NCBI GenBank assembly: GCA_016290145.1
Contig: JAEESX010000003.1
Location: forward strand, 1-48,620
Direction of reading: 5' to 3'
DNA length: 48,620 nucleotides
Origin: Caryophanales bacterium
Lineage (GTDB): Bacteria; Bacillota_I; Bacilli_A; RFN20; CAG-826
Position 1 is the stretch's first letter. Every line of letters starts with the position of its first letter. Position numbers and translations under genes: made by a program. The notes beneath the pieces are model-generated. The model was not told where the DNA came from. It did not search any database and worked only from the letters and a program-made list of their open reading frames with translations. Shown here one piece after another: positions 8,910 to 17,035 of the stretch.

Positions 8910-8938
8910 ATTATACATATTTATACATAGGCATACAA
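8910..8938 (-). promoter_or_regulatory. Sigma-A-type promoter for the flotillin unit
   Basis: TTGTAT, a 17-bp spacer and a perfect TATAAT read on the minus strand, ending 22 nt before the start codon at 8887. Confidence 0.8.
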
Positions 8939-9141
8939 ATAAAATCGAAAAAATCGTATTTGGCCATATTTTTCTTGGTATAATCACATATTATTTAATC
9001 CTTATTTAAATATATAAAAAGAATGCTTTATTTATAATAGCAGGAAATATTGTAAGAAATTCAATTTTAATGTATTGATGTGTATTTGATGTTAATTGGG
9101 TTGATAATCCACTACTGATTTGCTTCTGAACCCTAGGAAGT

Positions 9142-9170
9142 TTGTCAAAATTTCAAAAATTATATATAAT
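9142..9170 (+). promoter_or_regulatory. Sigma-A-type promoter for secreted paralogue 1
   Basis: TTGTCA, a 17-bp spacer and TATAAT lie 25 nt before the start codon, followed by the ribosome site AAGGGGGG. The rest of the AT-rich interval 8939-9141 shows nothing else I can support. Confidence 0.82.
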
Positions 9171-9195
9171 AGCCGCAACATAAAAGGGGGGCCAT

Positions 9196-10542
9196 ATGAA
9201 AATATCCATTAGGAAAAAGATTTTCTTTGCTATCGGTTTTGCTGCGCTTCCAATTATTATTGTGCAGACTGCTTTTCTTGGTGCTCATTTAAAAGTTAGT
9301 AAGGCCTCTGCTTATGAAACTATTTTAAACGCTAATAATGCTCCAGTACTCACAAATGGGGAAGGTAGCATGACTGATGATAAGAATGTTACTTGGGTAT
9401 ATCACAATGCAAGCGCTTTAAATGATGGCCACATTAGTCTAAGCCACCAAGGATATTTTGGTATTAGCGCCTCCACCGAATGGGGTTATGGCGGTATCAG
9501 TGGCATTACCGCAAACTTTACTGCAGGTGAAAACGGCGAACTTTGGTTGTTATCATCTCTTGATGGTATTGACTGGAGTGAAGTTGGAAAATTAGCAACT
9601 GGAGTTGAAACCATCAATGCGAATAGATGGAACTTCATCCGCTTCTATGCTTATGACACAAGTAATACCTTAGTGAATGTTAATTCCGTCACCATTAACT
9701 ATGAATGTAATGGCGAAGATCCAGATGAAGATACTGACTTAGCTAAGATTGAAAACCTCAGAAAACACGATGCAACAAACGTTAGTGTTGAAACACAAAA
9801 TGTTTCTCCGAGAGGTCATAGCACTAAAGCTTTAAGATTGACTTCCACTAACGGAAGAAGCACAAATAACCACGAAACAATCTTTAATATCGAGCCAACC
9901 ACTTTAGGCAAGATTAAACATATGAAAGTAGAGTTCGACTACTACTATGCTGAAAAGAGAGATCCTAAGAAAGCACCTGGTTATCCAACTTCCGCGATGG
10001 CTAATGCTAATGGAGCTTTCGGAAACGAAAAGACAATCGCTGAAGCAAAAGGTTTCACTTATGAAGATATCGGTGGCGGTTGGTGGCACATGGAATGCTA
10101 CGTTAATGCTTATCTCCAATTATCAGAAAATGCATTAAGTACTTCTGTAACAGGTATTGTTATTAAAGATAACGCTATTTATACCCATGACACCTCAGCG
10201 GGTGAAAAAGTCGGATTCATTATTATCGATAACTTAAGAATGACTTGTTATGGTAATTCCGCGATTATCGTTAACGCCTGGGATAAAGTAACAATCGGTG
10301 GTACTGGCGATCAAAAATACTTCATTAGAGAATGCGTTTGTGGCACCATTAACAGCGTGTCTTATGTAATCTCAGATGAAACATATGGAACACTCTATAT
10401 GGGTCAAAAGAACAACAATGGCAACAATATTTGTTATATCAATCCAATAACGCCAGGTGATGTTGTTGTGACCATCACATATAACCTCGGATACCTACAC
10501 GAAACAGTCGTAGCACATACGGTTACGTTACATGTTCAATAA
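9196..10542 (+). CDS. Secreted protein, paralogue 1 of a local extracellular family
   Basis: The 448-residue protein has a long Sec signal (MKISIRKKIFFAIGF to KASA, residues 1-39). The N-terminal domain (~45-175) opens with LNANNAPVLTNGEG and includes GHISLSHQGYFGIS and ELWLLSSLDGIDW. The middle domain (~195-350) contains NVSPRGHSTKALRLTS and GGWWHMECYV. The C-terminal ~90 residues are beta-rich (GDVVVTITYNLGY). Three other proteins in the window share these blocks. The N-terminal and middle domains resemble beta-sandwich modules of the carbohydrate-binding type in general look, but I cannot name the family. No catalytic signature or sortase motif is seen, so it is probably released or loosely surface-bound. 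It has its own promoter and terminator. Confidence 0.8.
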   Translation: MKISIRKKIFFAIGFAALPIIIVQTAFLGAHLKVSKASAYETILNANNAPVLTNGEGSMTDDKNVTWVYHNASALNDGHISLSHQGYFGISASTEWGYGGISGITANFTAGENGELWLLSSLDGIDWSEVGKLATGVETINANRWNFIRFYAYDTSNTLVNVNSVTINYECNGEDPDEDTDLAKIENLRKHDATNVSVETQNVSPRGHSTKALRLTSTNGRSTNNHETIFNIEPTTLGKIKHMKVEFDYYYAEKRDPKKAPGYPTSAMANANGAFGNEKTIAEAKGFTYEDIGGGWWHMECYVNAYLQLSENALSTSVTGIVIKDNAIYTHDTSAGEKVGFIIIDNLRMTCYGNSAIIVNAWDKVTIGGTGDQKYFIRECVCGTINSVSYVISDETYGTLYMGQKNNNGNNICYINPITPGDVVVTITYNLGYLHETVVAHTVTLHVQ

Positions 10543-10549
10543 CTAAAAG

Positions 10550-10571
10550 CCTCTCAACCGAGAGGTTTTTT
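10550..10571 (+). terminator. Intrinsic terminator after paralogue 1
   Basis: CCTCTC-AACC-GAGAGG is followed by six T residues, just after the stop codon. Confidence 0.92.
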
Positions 10572-10679
10572 AATACATTTTTATATATGATGATTTTGTG
10601 GTGTTTGATTCTTATAGAATCAGACCTATAATAATTTTCAATTTTTTGTCTATCCACTAGTATCTACAACCTACATAAT

Positions 10680-10708
10680 TTGCATAAATTATAAAAAGAG
10701 TTTATAAT
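10680..10708 (+). promoter_or_regulatory. Sigma-A-type promoter for secreted paralogue 2
   Basis: TTGCAT, a 17-bp spacer and TATAAT lie 29 nt before the start codon. The site AGAGGG precedes the ATG. Confidence 0.85.
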
Positions 10709-10737
10709 TCTACACAACTCGCAAAAGAGGGTATTAC

Positions 10738-12027
10738 ATGACATTACTAAAGGGGAAAAAGATAATTGCTATTGGCGCTGCTATGCTTCCAGTAATGGTA
10801 GTAGGTACGCTTTTCTTTACAGCTAATAATCCAATTAGAGCAAGTAAGGCTTCCGCTTTTACTATGTCATTAAATGCCAATAATGCTCCAACACTTTCTA
10901 ATGGTGAAGGAACAATGACTGATGAAAAGAATGTTACTTGGGAATACCACAATGCCAGTGATTTAAATAATGGACACGTGAGTATTGGCCACCAAGGTTA
11001 TTTTGGTATTAGTTCTGCTTCCGATTGGGGCTACACCGCTATCAGTGAATTAACAGTTAACTTCACAGCAGGTACAGATGCTGAATTATGGTTATTAACT
11101 TCAGTGGATGGCAGCGAATGGCACGAAGGAATAATTCTTGAATCCGGTGTTGCTACAAACTGGGCAAATAATTGGAGATACGTCCGTTTCTATTGTTGGG
11201 ATGATAACAATGGCACTATCGATGTTACTTCCGTTAACTTCGGTTATGAATGCCAAGGAATCAGCAGTACAGATGATATCGACTGCGCATTCGCAGACAA
11301 TATTGGAAAGACCAACAATCTAACAGTGGCAAAAGAAACATCTATTATTTCTCCTCGTGGAGACAGCCAAGAAGCTGTTTATCTAACAAGAACTGGTAAT
11401 AGTAGTTATTGTGAATTCTTGCTTAAACAAAAACACATGATTCACGATCTCCACACCTACACAATTGAATTTGATTACTACCACAAGAATAATCAAAACA
11501 AACCAACAGTCCAATTCTTCAACGCTACTGGATCAGTTGGTGGCGCAGGTACTTATGGTGCCCCTTCTAAAACAAATTACAAATTCAGTGATATCGATAG
11601 TGATTGGTGGCATATTGAAGTTCAAATTTCTTCTATGGTTGCCACACATGTTGGTCACTCAGATACTGTTACTGCTAATAAAGAAGTCGACAGAATTAGA
11701 CTTACAACAAGTAACTGTGCTATCGACAATTTGAAAATTGGTGGCATTCCATCAAATAGCAACCATCCATTAGGTATTTATAACAACGGTACATCATTCA
11801 GTAACGGCGGTTACTATTGGATGAAAGTTTCATGGGCGGGCGTGTTACATAGTTGTACATTCTCATTCGATGTTCCAGGTATTGCGGAACAAGAAAATGA
11901 TCCAACTAGTGTCATTCCATTCTATTTACACGGATTAAGTTCAGGTACAGTTGTCGTTACCGCTACTGTGGTGTCCGGATACAATAGAAGTGTCGCAACA
12001 ATCTCAAATACAATTACAGTTAATTAA
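10738..12027 (+). CDS. Secreted protein, paralogue 2 of the local extracellular family
   Basis: The 429-residue protein has a Sec signal ending near KASA (residue ~39). The mature part begins with LNANNAPTLSNGEGTMTDEKNVTWEYHNAS, nearly the same as paralogue 1, followed by GHVSIGHQGYFGISSASDWGY and ELWLLTSVDGSEW. The middle domain carries ISPRGDSQEAVYLTRTG and DSDWWHIEVQI. The C-terminal domain has WMKVSWAGVLHSCTFSF and LSSGTVVVTATVVSGYNRS, an Ig-like (Big2-like) end also found in paralogues 3 and 4. The two genes are adjacent in the same direction but each has its own promoter and terminator, which fits a tandem duplication followed by independent control. Confidence 0.8.
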   Translation: MTLLKGKKIIAIGAAMLPVMVVGTLFFTANNPIRASKASAFTMSLNANNAPTLSNGEGTMTDEKNVTWEYHNASDLNNGHVSIGHQGYFGISSASDWGYTAISELTVNFTAGTDAELWLLTSVDGSEWHEGIILESGVATNWANNWRYVRFYCWDDNNGTIDVTSVNFGYECQGISSTDDIDCAFADNIGKTNNLTVAKETSIISPRGDSQEAVYLTRTGNSSYCEFLLKQKHMIHDLHTYTIEFDYYHKNNQNKPTVQFFNATGSVGGAGTYGAPSKTNYKFSDIDSDWWHIEVQISSMVATHVGHSDTVTANKEVDRIRLTTSNCAIDNLKIGGIPSNSNHPLGIYNNGTSFSNGGYYWMKVSWAGVLHSCTFSFDVPGIAEQENDPTSVIPFYLHGLSSGTVVVTATVVSGYNRSVATISNTITVN

Positions 12028-12035
12028 AATAAAAA

Positions 12036-12060
12036 GCCACCATCGCGGTGGCTCTTTTTT
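12036..12060 (+). terminator. Intrinsic terminator after paralogue 2
   Basis: GCCACC-ATCGC-GGTGGC is followed by T/C and six T residues; A-rich sequence on the left lets it serve the convergent gene as well. Confidence 0.9.
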
Positions 12061-12071
12061 ATTCATAAATA

Positions 12072-12788
12072 TTAATGAAGAAAGAATATCGAAAAAGCGA
12101 TTACAAACTGCGCTACATAGTAGAACACAGAATAAGTCGCCATATATGTTTTTGATCTTTTACCTGGCTTAAAATACGCACCTGTAAGCATCATATCACT
12201 TGATGCGAAGAATACCGCACCAACGAAGAACATGATAAGTGTACGCATTGCAAATTGATGCAAAATAGCCATACATAATGATGAGAACACCATTGAAGAT
12301 AAACAGTATAAATAGAAGATACCAAATGGTAACATTCCCTTACCAAAATTGATTCCCACTTTTCTAGCAATAAGCATATAAACACCAATGAATACAAGCG
12401 GTAAGACAAATGGCAAGATAATGAATATTGCGTTGCCAGGAAAATAGAATCCCGCAAGAATACCTGCGATATAAAAGACATGACCTAAAGCAAAGGCAAA
12501 CATACCAATTAAGATCCAAGCCTTTTTGGCTTTACCACTGGTGATGTATTTAAATCCTAAGAAGAAGTCACCGAGCATACCAAAGAATAAACCTAACACG
12601 GTAAATAATTTGAAAAGGAAAGATCCTTCTCTATTCAAGCAGAAATCAAGAATGCCTAATGCCACAAAGAACAATGAGGCAATGGTTTTAAAAATGATTG
12701 TTTTAAGAGAGTAGTTAATGACTTTGCTCACAATGAAAACAATAGACATTGCTGAGCCAAGAACTAAAAGAATTATCGATGGTATCAT
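12072..12788 (-). CDS. YhhN/TMEM86-family membrane protein (lysoplasmalogenase-like)
   Basis: The 238-residue protein has about eight hydrophobic segments. Family motifs are visible: GMLGDFFLGF, FALGHVFYIAG and FFASSDMMLTG, with the acidic residues inside membrane segments that are conserved in TMEM86/YhhN. Characterised animal members cleave the vinyl-ether bond of lysoplasmalogens; the bacterial role is less certain. Plasmalogens occur in many anaerobic bacteria, so the activity would fit a gut anaerobe. A TATAAT box lies only 8 nt before the start codon and there is no Shine-Dalgarno site. Confidence 0.78.
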   Translation of the reverse strand: MIPSIILLVLGSAMSIVFIVSKVINYSLKTIIFKTIASLFFVALGILDFCLNREGSFLFKLFTVLGLFFGMLGDFFLGFKYITSGKAKKAWILIGMFAFALGHVFYIAGILAGFYFPGNAIFIILPFVLPLVFIGVYMLIARKVGINFGKGMLPFGIFYLYCLSSMVFSSLCMAILHQFAMRTLIMFFVGAVFFASSDMMLTGAYFKPGKRSKTYMATYSVFYYVAQFVIAFSIFFLH

Positions 12789-12796
12789 ACTTTTTT

Positions 12797-12802
12797 ATTA
12801 TA
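12797..12802 (-). promoter_or_regulatory. -10 box of an apparently leaderless gene (YhhN-like)
   Basis: TATAAT on the minus strand is separated from the ATG at 12788 by 8 nt, so transcription would begin at or next to the start codon. No good -35 element is seen. Confidence 0.55.
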
Positions 12803-12864
12803 ACACTTTAATTTTATCTCGGTGGTTTTGTTTACCATTTTTCAAATTTGTTTCGATTTTATCG

Positions 12865-12908
12865 AGGTAATTATTGTTATTGTGATAACTACCTTATTGT
12901 ATTAAAAT
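12865..12908 (+). promoter_or_regulatory. Promoter with overlapping inverted repeat (possible operator)
   Basis: TTGTGA (12880-12885), a 17-bp spacer and TAAAAT (12903-12908) form a promoter for the S41-like lipoprotein gene. The imperfect inverted repeat AGGTA-A-TTAT / ATAA-C-TACCT (12865-12894) spans the -35 element, as expected of a repressor site. Confidence 0.55.
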
Positions 12909-12937
12909 ACAAACTATTATTAGGGAGAGATGACGTT

Positions 12938-14743
12938 ATGAAAATCAAATATTCAATATTCCCGCTTATATGTTCGTTATTAGTCGGATGTGTTCCATCT
13001 AATGGTGCTAAATCTGATGACAAAATCAAATTAACATCTAAAGAAATGACCACTTATCACTATACAAAAGACGAGTCCATCAAGACTGAGGTTTTCTATA
13101 GAAATGATATTTTGGTGAACACTCCATACATCTCCTTAAAGACTTATTACAATTTATTAACCAAACATGATTTAACCATTGTTAAGGGTGATGGTCATAA
13201 ATATACAGTCACAAATGCGAATGGCGAAGTCGCCACAATCGATACAGAAAATGACACACTTGCTTGTGCGGATTATCAAAACTTCATCAGCTCCACTATT
13301 TATAGACAAGACAATGTTTCTAATGTCTACTTTGATGGTGCGCCATTCTTAAGAGTGAAAGATGTTACTGCTACGCAAGCACCAACACCTAAAACAATTA
13401 ATTTCAAAAAATATAACATCAACCTTATCGGTAAAGATGATGACATTCTTCTCCCAGTTTCTACCGCATCTAATATGTTCATGGGACCAACCATGATTAC
13501 ATGTTTCTGCACAAATGATTCCATCTACTTTATTGATCCAAACGATCCTCAATGGGAAACAGGTTCTTTGATGTATGACAGCCACTACATCAGTGGTCTT
13601 AAAAAGACATTTAAGAATGGAACAAGAACTGAAGAAGAAGCCTTATTCTCATATGGTGAATTATGTTTCTTGATTGATACCTATTATGGTTTACCAGGTA
13701 GAGAATATCTCCATGATGCATTAAAAGCATCTAGAGATTTAGATAAAGTATTAAAAGAACATAGCGAAGTCACAAGACAAGCGAGAGAATTCTTAATGTC
13801 CACTGACTATGCTGAATACTTAGCGGGTATTAAAATGCTCGCAGCCTTCATTTCTGATGCCGGTCACTCTGTCGCTGATATAGGAACAAGTTACTACTTG
13901 TATCAAGATAGTTCTTTAAATTCAAAAGTTACTAAAGTATTAAACAAAATCAATTTCCAAGATTCAAAATACGAAGCACCAAGTAATATTGACTATAACT
14001 ATATGTATGGTCTTTATGATGCTAGACAAAATGGACCAAGCGTCTCTGCGAATAGTTATGTCCTAAAAGGTGACACATTATTCTATAGAATGGATCAATT
14101 TGATTTCGATATTTATGATTGGAATGATTTTTATAAAAATCCAATGACAAATCAAATGCCAAAAGATGCAGTCGGCAACTTTAAACGAATGCTTGAAAAA
14201 TATAAGAACAATTCATCAGTTAAAAATGTTGTTGTGGATATCAGTATTAACCCAGGTGGTTATGCGGATATCGTGAGTGCATTTATGGGCTTAATGAATG
14301 CTGGTACATATCAACACTCATACGATACAGTTAACGAAAGAGAAATCACTGTTAATTATGAATTCGATAAAAACTTCGATGGTAAGTTCGATGAACACGA
14401 CGCCGAAGTCCACTACGACTTCAACTTTGCAGTCTTATGTTCCGGTTATTCCTTCTCTTGCGGTAACTTATTACCAGCCCAAGCAAAAGAAAGCGGAATT
14501 GCTTTATTAGGTGATAAATCCGGTGGCGGTTCTTGTGCGGTTATCGATGCTTCAAGCGCGGAAGGTTTATACGTTAGATTATCTTGCCAAGATCACTTAA
14601 TGGGTTTAGATGGAACCGATTATGAATTCGGTGTTCCTGTGGATTATAGTTTGGTTACTAAAAACGGAAGTTATTATGACTTTACAAACTTCTACAATAT
14701 CTCATTGATGTCATTAAAGATTAATCGGTTCTATTCTGAATAA
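12938..14743 (+). CDS. Lipoprotein with C-terminal S41-like peptidase domain
   Basis: The start at 12938 is chosen for AGGGAGAG upstream and the lipoprotein signal MKIKYSIFPLICSLLVGC (lipobox LVGC). The 601-residue protein has a ~150-residue N-terminal region, a central helical region, and a C-terminal domain resembling S41 (tail-specific) peptidases. In that domain VVDISINPGGY is the oxyanion-region strand, and YSFSCGNLLPAQAKES with S507 fits the nucleophile site. Downstream GDKSGGGSC replaces the usual lysine-containing GKG, so the canonical Ser-Lys dyad may be absent. An EF-hand-like loop DKNFDGKFDEHD lies before the serine. It would act at the outer membrane face on proteins or peptides, or only bind them. 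Confidence 0.78.
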   Translation: MKIKYSIFPLICSLLVGCVPSNGAKSDDKIKLTSKEMTTYHYTKDESIKTEVFYRNDILVNTPYISLKTYYNLLTKHDLTIVKGDGHKYTVTNANGEVATIDTENDTLACADYQNFISSTIYRQDNVSNVYFDGAPFLRVKDVTATQAPTPKTINFKKYNINLIGKDDDILLPVSTASNMFMGPTMITCFCTNDSIYFIDPNDPQWETGSLMYDSHYISGLKKTFKNGTRTEEEALFSYGELCFLIDTYYGLPGREYLHDALKASRDLDKVLKEHSEVTRQAREFLMSTDYAEYLAGIKMLAAFISDAGHSVADIGTSYYLYQDSSLNSKVTKVLNKINFQDSKYEAPSNIDYNYMYGLYDARQNGPSVSANSYVLKGDTLFYRMDQFDFDIYDWNDFYKNPMTNQMPKDAVGNFKRMLEKYKNNSSVKNVVVDISINPGGYADIVSAFMGLMNAGTYQHSYDTVNEREITVNYEFDKNFDGKFDEHDAEVHYDFNFAVLCSGYSFSCGNLLPAQAKESGIALLGDKSGGGSCAVIDASSAEGLYVRLSCQDHLMGLDGTDYEFGVPVDYSLVTKNGSYYDFTNFYNISLMSLKINRFYSE

Positions 14744-14744
14744 T

Positions 14745-14773
14745 AAAAAAGCGTCTTACTCAGGCGCTTTTTC
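14745..14773 (+). terminator. Intrinsic terminator, shared with the convergent gene
   Basis: AAAAAGCGTC and GGCGCTTTTT form the stem around TTACTCA, with one T-G wobble in the plus-strand RNA and a following T-rich tract. It overlaps the stop codon of the minus-strand gene. Confidence 0.8.
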
Positions 14774-15922
14774 TTTTAGAAATTGTTGTAAGAATGAATA
14801 ATGTTTTGAGAACGTTTCATTGAAGTACATCTTATTGATATACATCTTTTCATATTCTGCGTTTTCAAATTTAATCATGTATCTTGAAACATCAGAAGAT
14901 GATTTCTCTTTTTTCTTTTCCGTATCCTTAGGATGAATAAACGATGATTGTGCTTCTAATCTAAATCCTGGTTTTGGTTTCTTAGATGTATATAGCATTG
15001 CTTCTACGAAATCAATTTCAGAGATGCTACTTAGAGGAATAAATAACTTTCTGAATTTGTCTAGAGAGGCTTGTTTAAGAAGTTCTAAATATTGTTCGTT
15101 ATTTCCTAACTCCGCTTTCGAGACAAAGAGGAGTTTTTCTTCTACTGACAATTCACTTATCGCAGTCTTTAAATCTTGTGCGTTTTCTTTGAATCGACAT
15201 AAGGCAATTCTTTGATTTGGCTTATCATAGACCATCGCCATTTGGCTAACTGGATATTCGTTTAATAACTTATCGTGGCCACATACTAGAACGAGTTTTC
15301 TTTTGAAAATATCAAGACTACAACCATAGACACTAACGAATTGTTTCATGAAATAGCTTTCATTAATTTGTTCGTACATCTTTTTATCTTCAATATAGTC
15401 TTCACTTTCTCTCGCTTTATTTAATGCTTCGATAATGTATTCATTGATAGCCTTTAATTCTCTTTCGTAAAGAACCTTATCGTTTTTTTCAAATCTAAAC
15501 ATGATGAAGATTTTACGAGTGGCGGATGTTTTCCACTCAGTGTCATTAATGCCGGTGAACGATTGCTCCACTAGTGCATAGGAAAGTAACGAGATGCATA
15601 ACGCTGGAGCGTCACCTTTATACATTCCATCAAATATTTCAAATACACATTGGTCTAAATCAAATAAACTGATGCGTTCGTAAGATATAAATGAACCATT
15701 ATCTTTGCTGACAATAATGCAGTCTTCATAAATGGTAATAGTTTGACTGCTATAAGCTTCGTTTAATTCTCGATAACCAGAGAAGGTGAATTCAAAGATT
15801 TTCTTTTTTGGAGAGCCTTTTTTCACATAAGTACCTTGGTCTTTTCTTTTCGTAATTAAAATTACGATTAAAACAATAACCGTTATTCCAAAGATAGCTA
15901 AACCAATTATGAGTCCGATCAT
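14756..15922 (-). CDS. Single-pass membrane protein with large cytoplasmic domain, unknown function
   Basis: The 388-residue protein has one N-terminal membrane segment (residues ~2-24, MIGLIIGLAIFGITVIVLIV) followed by positive residues KRKDQ, placing the ~360-residue rest in the cytoplasm. That part alternates beta-rich stretches (TITIYEDCIIVSKDNGSFISYERISLFDLDQCVFEIFDG) with charged helices and ends in KK-rich sequence. Two PH-like folds are possible but this is a guess. The site AAGGGGAAGT precedes the ATG. The gene starts about 60 nt after the terminator of the large RNA gene on the same strand, with no strong promoter of its own visible, so read-through from the RNA promoter is possible. 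No family is recognised. Confidence 0.68.
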   Translation of the reverse strand: MIGLIIGLAIFGITVIVLIVILITKRKDQGTYVKKGSPKKKIFEFTFSGYRELNEAYSSQTITIYEDCIIVSKDNGSFISYERISLFDLDQCVFEIFDGMYKGDAPALCISLLSYALVEQSFTGINDTEWKTSATRKIFIMFRFEKNDKVLYERELKAINEYIIEALNKARESEDYIEDKKMYEQINESYFMKQFVSVYGCSLDIFKRKLVLVCGHDKLLNEYPVSQMAMVYDKPNQRIALCRFKENAQDLKTAISELSVEEKLLFVSKAELGNNEQYLELLKQASLDKFRKLFIPLSSISEIDFVEAMLYTSKKPKPGFRLEAQSSFIHPKDTEKKKEKSSSDVSRYMIKFENAEYEKMYINKMYFNETFSKHYSFLQQFLKEKAPE

Positions 15923-15980
15923 ACTTCCCCTTAAAGATGATTTATTAATCTTGTAATCAATATAACTTAAAAATATAAAT

Positions 15981-16012
15981 AGTAAAAGAAAAGCGATCGC
16001 TCACACGATCGC
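15981..16012 (-). terminator. Intrinsic terminator of the large non-coding RNA
   Basis: On the minus strand GCGATCG-TGTGAG-CGATCGC (7-bp, GC-rich) is followed by TTTTCTTTTACT. It stands upstream of the membrane protein gene and downstream of no ORF, so it must end the RNA transcript. Confidence 0.88.
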
Positions 16013-16163
16013 GTTAACCGGTTGTTTTGTATCAGGGACGAGCCCTGACACATAACACAAGTTGAGTTCCTTCTGACTGGTGGTGCTTCTTGTTGACGAT
16101 ACGTTTTGAATTGATTAGCGTATCGGTGGCCAGTTTCCTCTAGTTATTAGCTTCGAGGCCGTT

Positions 16164-16244
16164 TTCCTTTTCGTCGTGTCCGGTACTGGATTTATCCCGT
16201 CAAACTCTAACGCGGGAACCAGTGATGCAAGCATCAGGGAGGAA
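16164..16244 (-). repeat. Structured RNA module C (3'-most copy)
   Basis: P1 is TTCCT/AGGAA (16244-16240 and 16168-16164). P2 is TGATG-CTTG-CATCA. P3 is CTGG...CCAG with inner CCCG...CGGG and the loop element TTA/TGA. All pairings match those of modules A and B although the paired bases differ. It is preceded on the RNA by a 6-bp hairpin at 16274-16255. Confidence 0.82.
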
Positions 16245-16479
16245 TGTACCGATCGTTACCTTAATTCAGATAACGCTTTGCTAGTGCAACCATTAGCTAC
16301 GTTTTTTTGATTTCGTAGAACTCCTACATCAATTTGGAGGAGCTGGTTGGCTTATCTAGTCTTGAACTCGTTAGTCCTTTTCTTCGTGAAGTTATCTCTT
16401 CGGAAGTTCTTCACTATCGCTACACGTTTGTTGAGTTATGTAACTTAGGCTTGTTCTGCTTTAATTAGAAGCAGTGTTC

Positions 16480-16557
16480 TTACCTCTTCGATCGTGTCAG
16501 GCGGTGGGATTACGCCGTTAAGTTCTAACTCGGCAACCACTACAAGTAGGGAGGTAA
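16480..16557 (-). repeat. Structured RNA module B (middle copy)
   Basis: P1 is TTACCTC/GAGGTAA (16557-16551 and 16486-16480), the longest of the three. P2 is CTA-CTTG-TAG. P3 is GTGG...CCAC with inner GCCG...CGGC around AGTTAGAACTTAA. An 8-pair hairpin with CTAG loop (16583-16564) precedes it. Confidence 0.82.
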
Positions 16558-16780
16558 ACCTTTAACCAATCCTAGGATTGATTAGCCGCTTGCGATCATA
16601 AACCAGAAGATTTAATCCTGGAACCTTACTATCAACGTCGTGTAATGGTTGATCGTCGATTTCGCGGCTGAACTTCATTGCCCCTTTGCAAAGCATCGTT
16701 GATTGGCTTTGCTTATTTCACGTTGCATGTTAACTTAGCGTGAATGGCAGTGTTATAAGGTATTGGTCTTATAACTTTTG

Positions 16781-16853
16781 TCCTCTTCGACTATGTCGGG
16801 CGGTGGGATTACGCTGTTAAGTTCTAACTCAGCGACCACTGTAGCAGGGAGGA
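16781..16853 (-). repeat. Structured RNA module A (5'-most copy)
   Basis: P1 is TCCTC/GAGGA (16853-16849 and 16785-16781). P2 is CTG-CTA-CAG. P3 is GTGG...CCAC with inner GCTG...CAGC around the same 13-nt loop as module B. An 8-pair hairpin capped by TTCG (16882-16863) precedes it. Confidence 0.82.
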
Positions 16854-17035
16854 TCGACCTCGATTATCACCGAAGTGACAATCTTACTAGTGCAATCATT
16901 AATCTATTGCTTTTAAGCTCTAGAACCGTCGTGTTAACTTCGTTTCCTACGTCGATTGTCTTACCTAGATTTGGGTTAGTGAGTAGCTATTGCTACTCAT
17001 TCCCATCAATTTGGTTTCCCAAGTTGATTGGTAAT

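Larger units (their letters stand above)
15984..17029 (-). ncRNA. Large structured non-coding RNA (~1,045 nt) with three repeated modules
   Basis: No ORF of credible composition covers this interval, yet it is richer in GC than the flanking DNA and packed with hairpins. A promoter (17064-17036) and an intrinsic terminator (16012-15981) frame it on the minus strand. The 5' end forms a 10-pair hairpin (17028-17005) capped by a GAAA tetraloop with one A-C mismatch. Next come GAGTAGC/GCTACTC (16998-16981) and an 8-pair stem capped by UUCG (16882-16863). Later stems include GCAAAGC/GCTTTGC, TTATAAG/CTTATAA, GATACG/CGTATC and TCAGGG/CCCTGA. Three modules at 16853, 16557 and 16244 have stems that vary by compensatory changes. 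G-U pairs in the leading hairpins and module loop, plus the UUCG and GAAA loops, favour the minus strand as the transcript. I cannot assign it to OLE, GOLLD, ROOL, HEARO or another known class from memory. Confidence 0.85.

Noticed and set aside
16480-16557. Resemblance of the module loop (AGAACTTAA) to 5S rRNA
   Set aside because: Only a short stretch is similar; the 5S stems and overall length are absent.
16164-16853. Possible CRISPR array or plain tandem repeat
   Set aside because: Only three copies at ~300-nt spacing, and the copies differ exactly in paired positions; this is RNA structure, not direct repeats with spacers.
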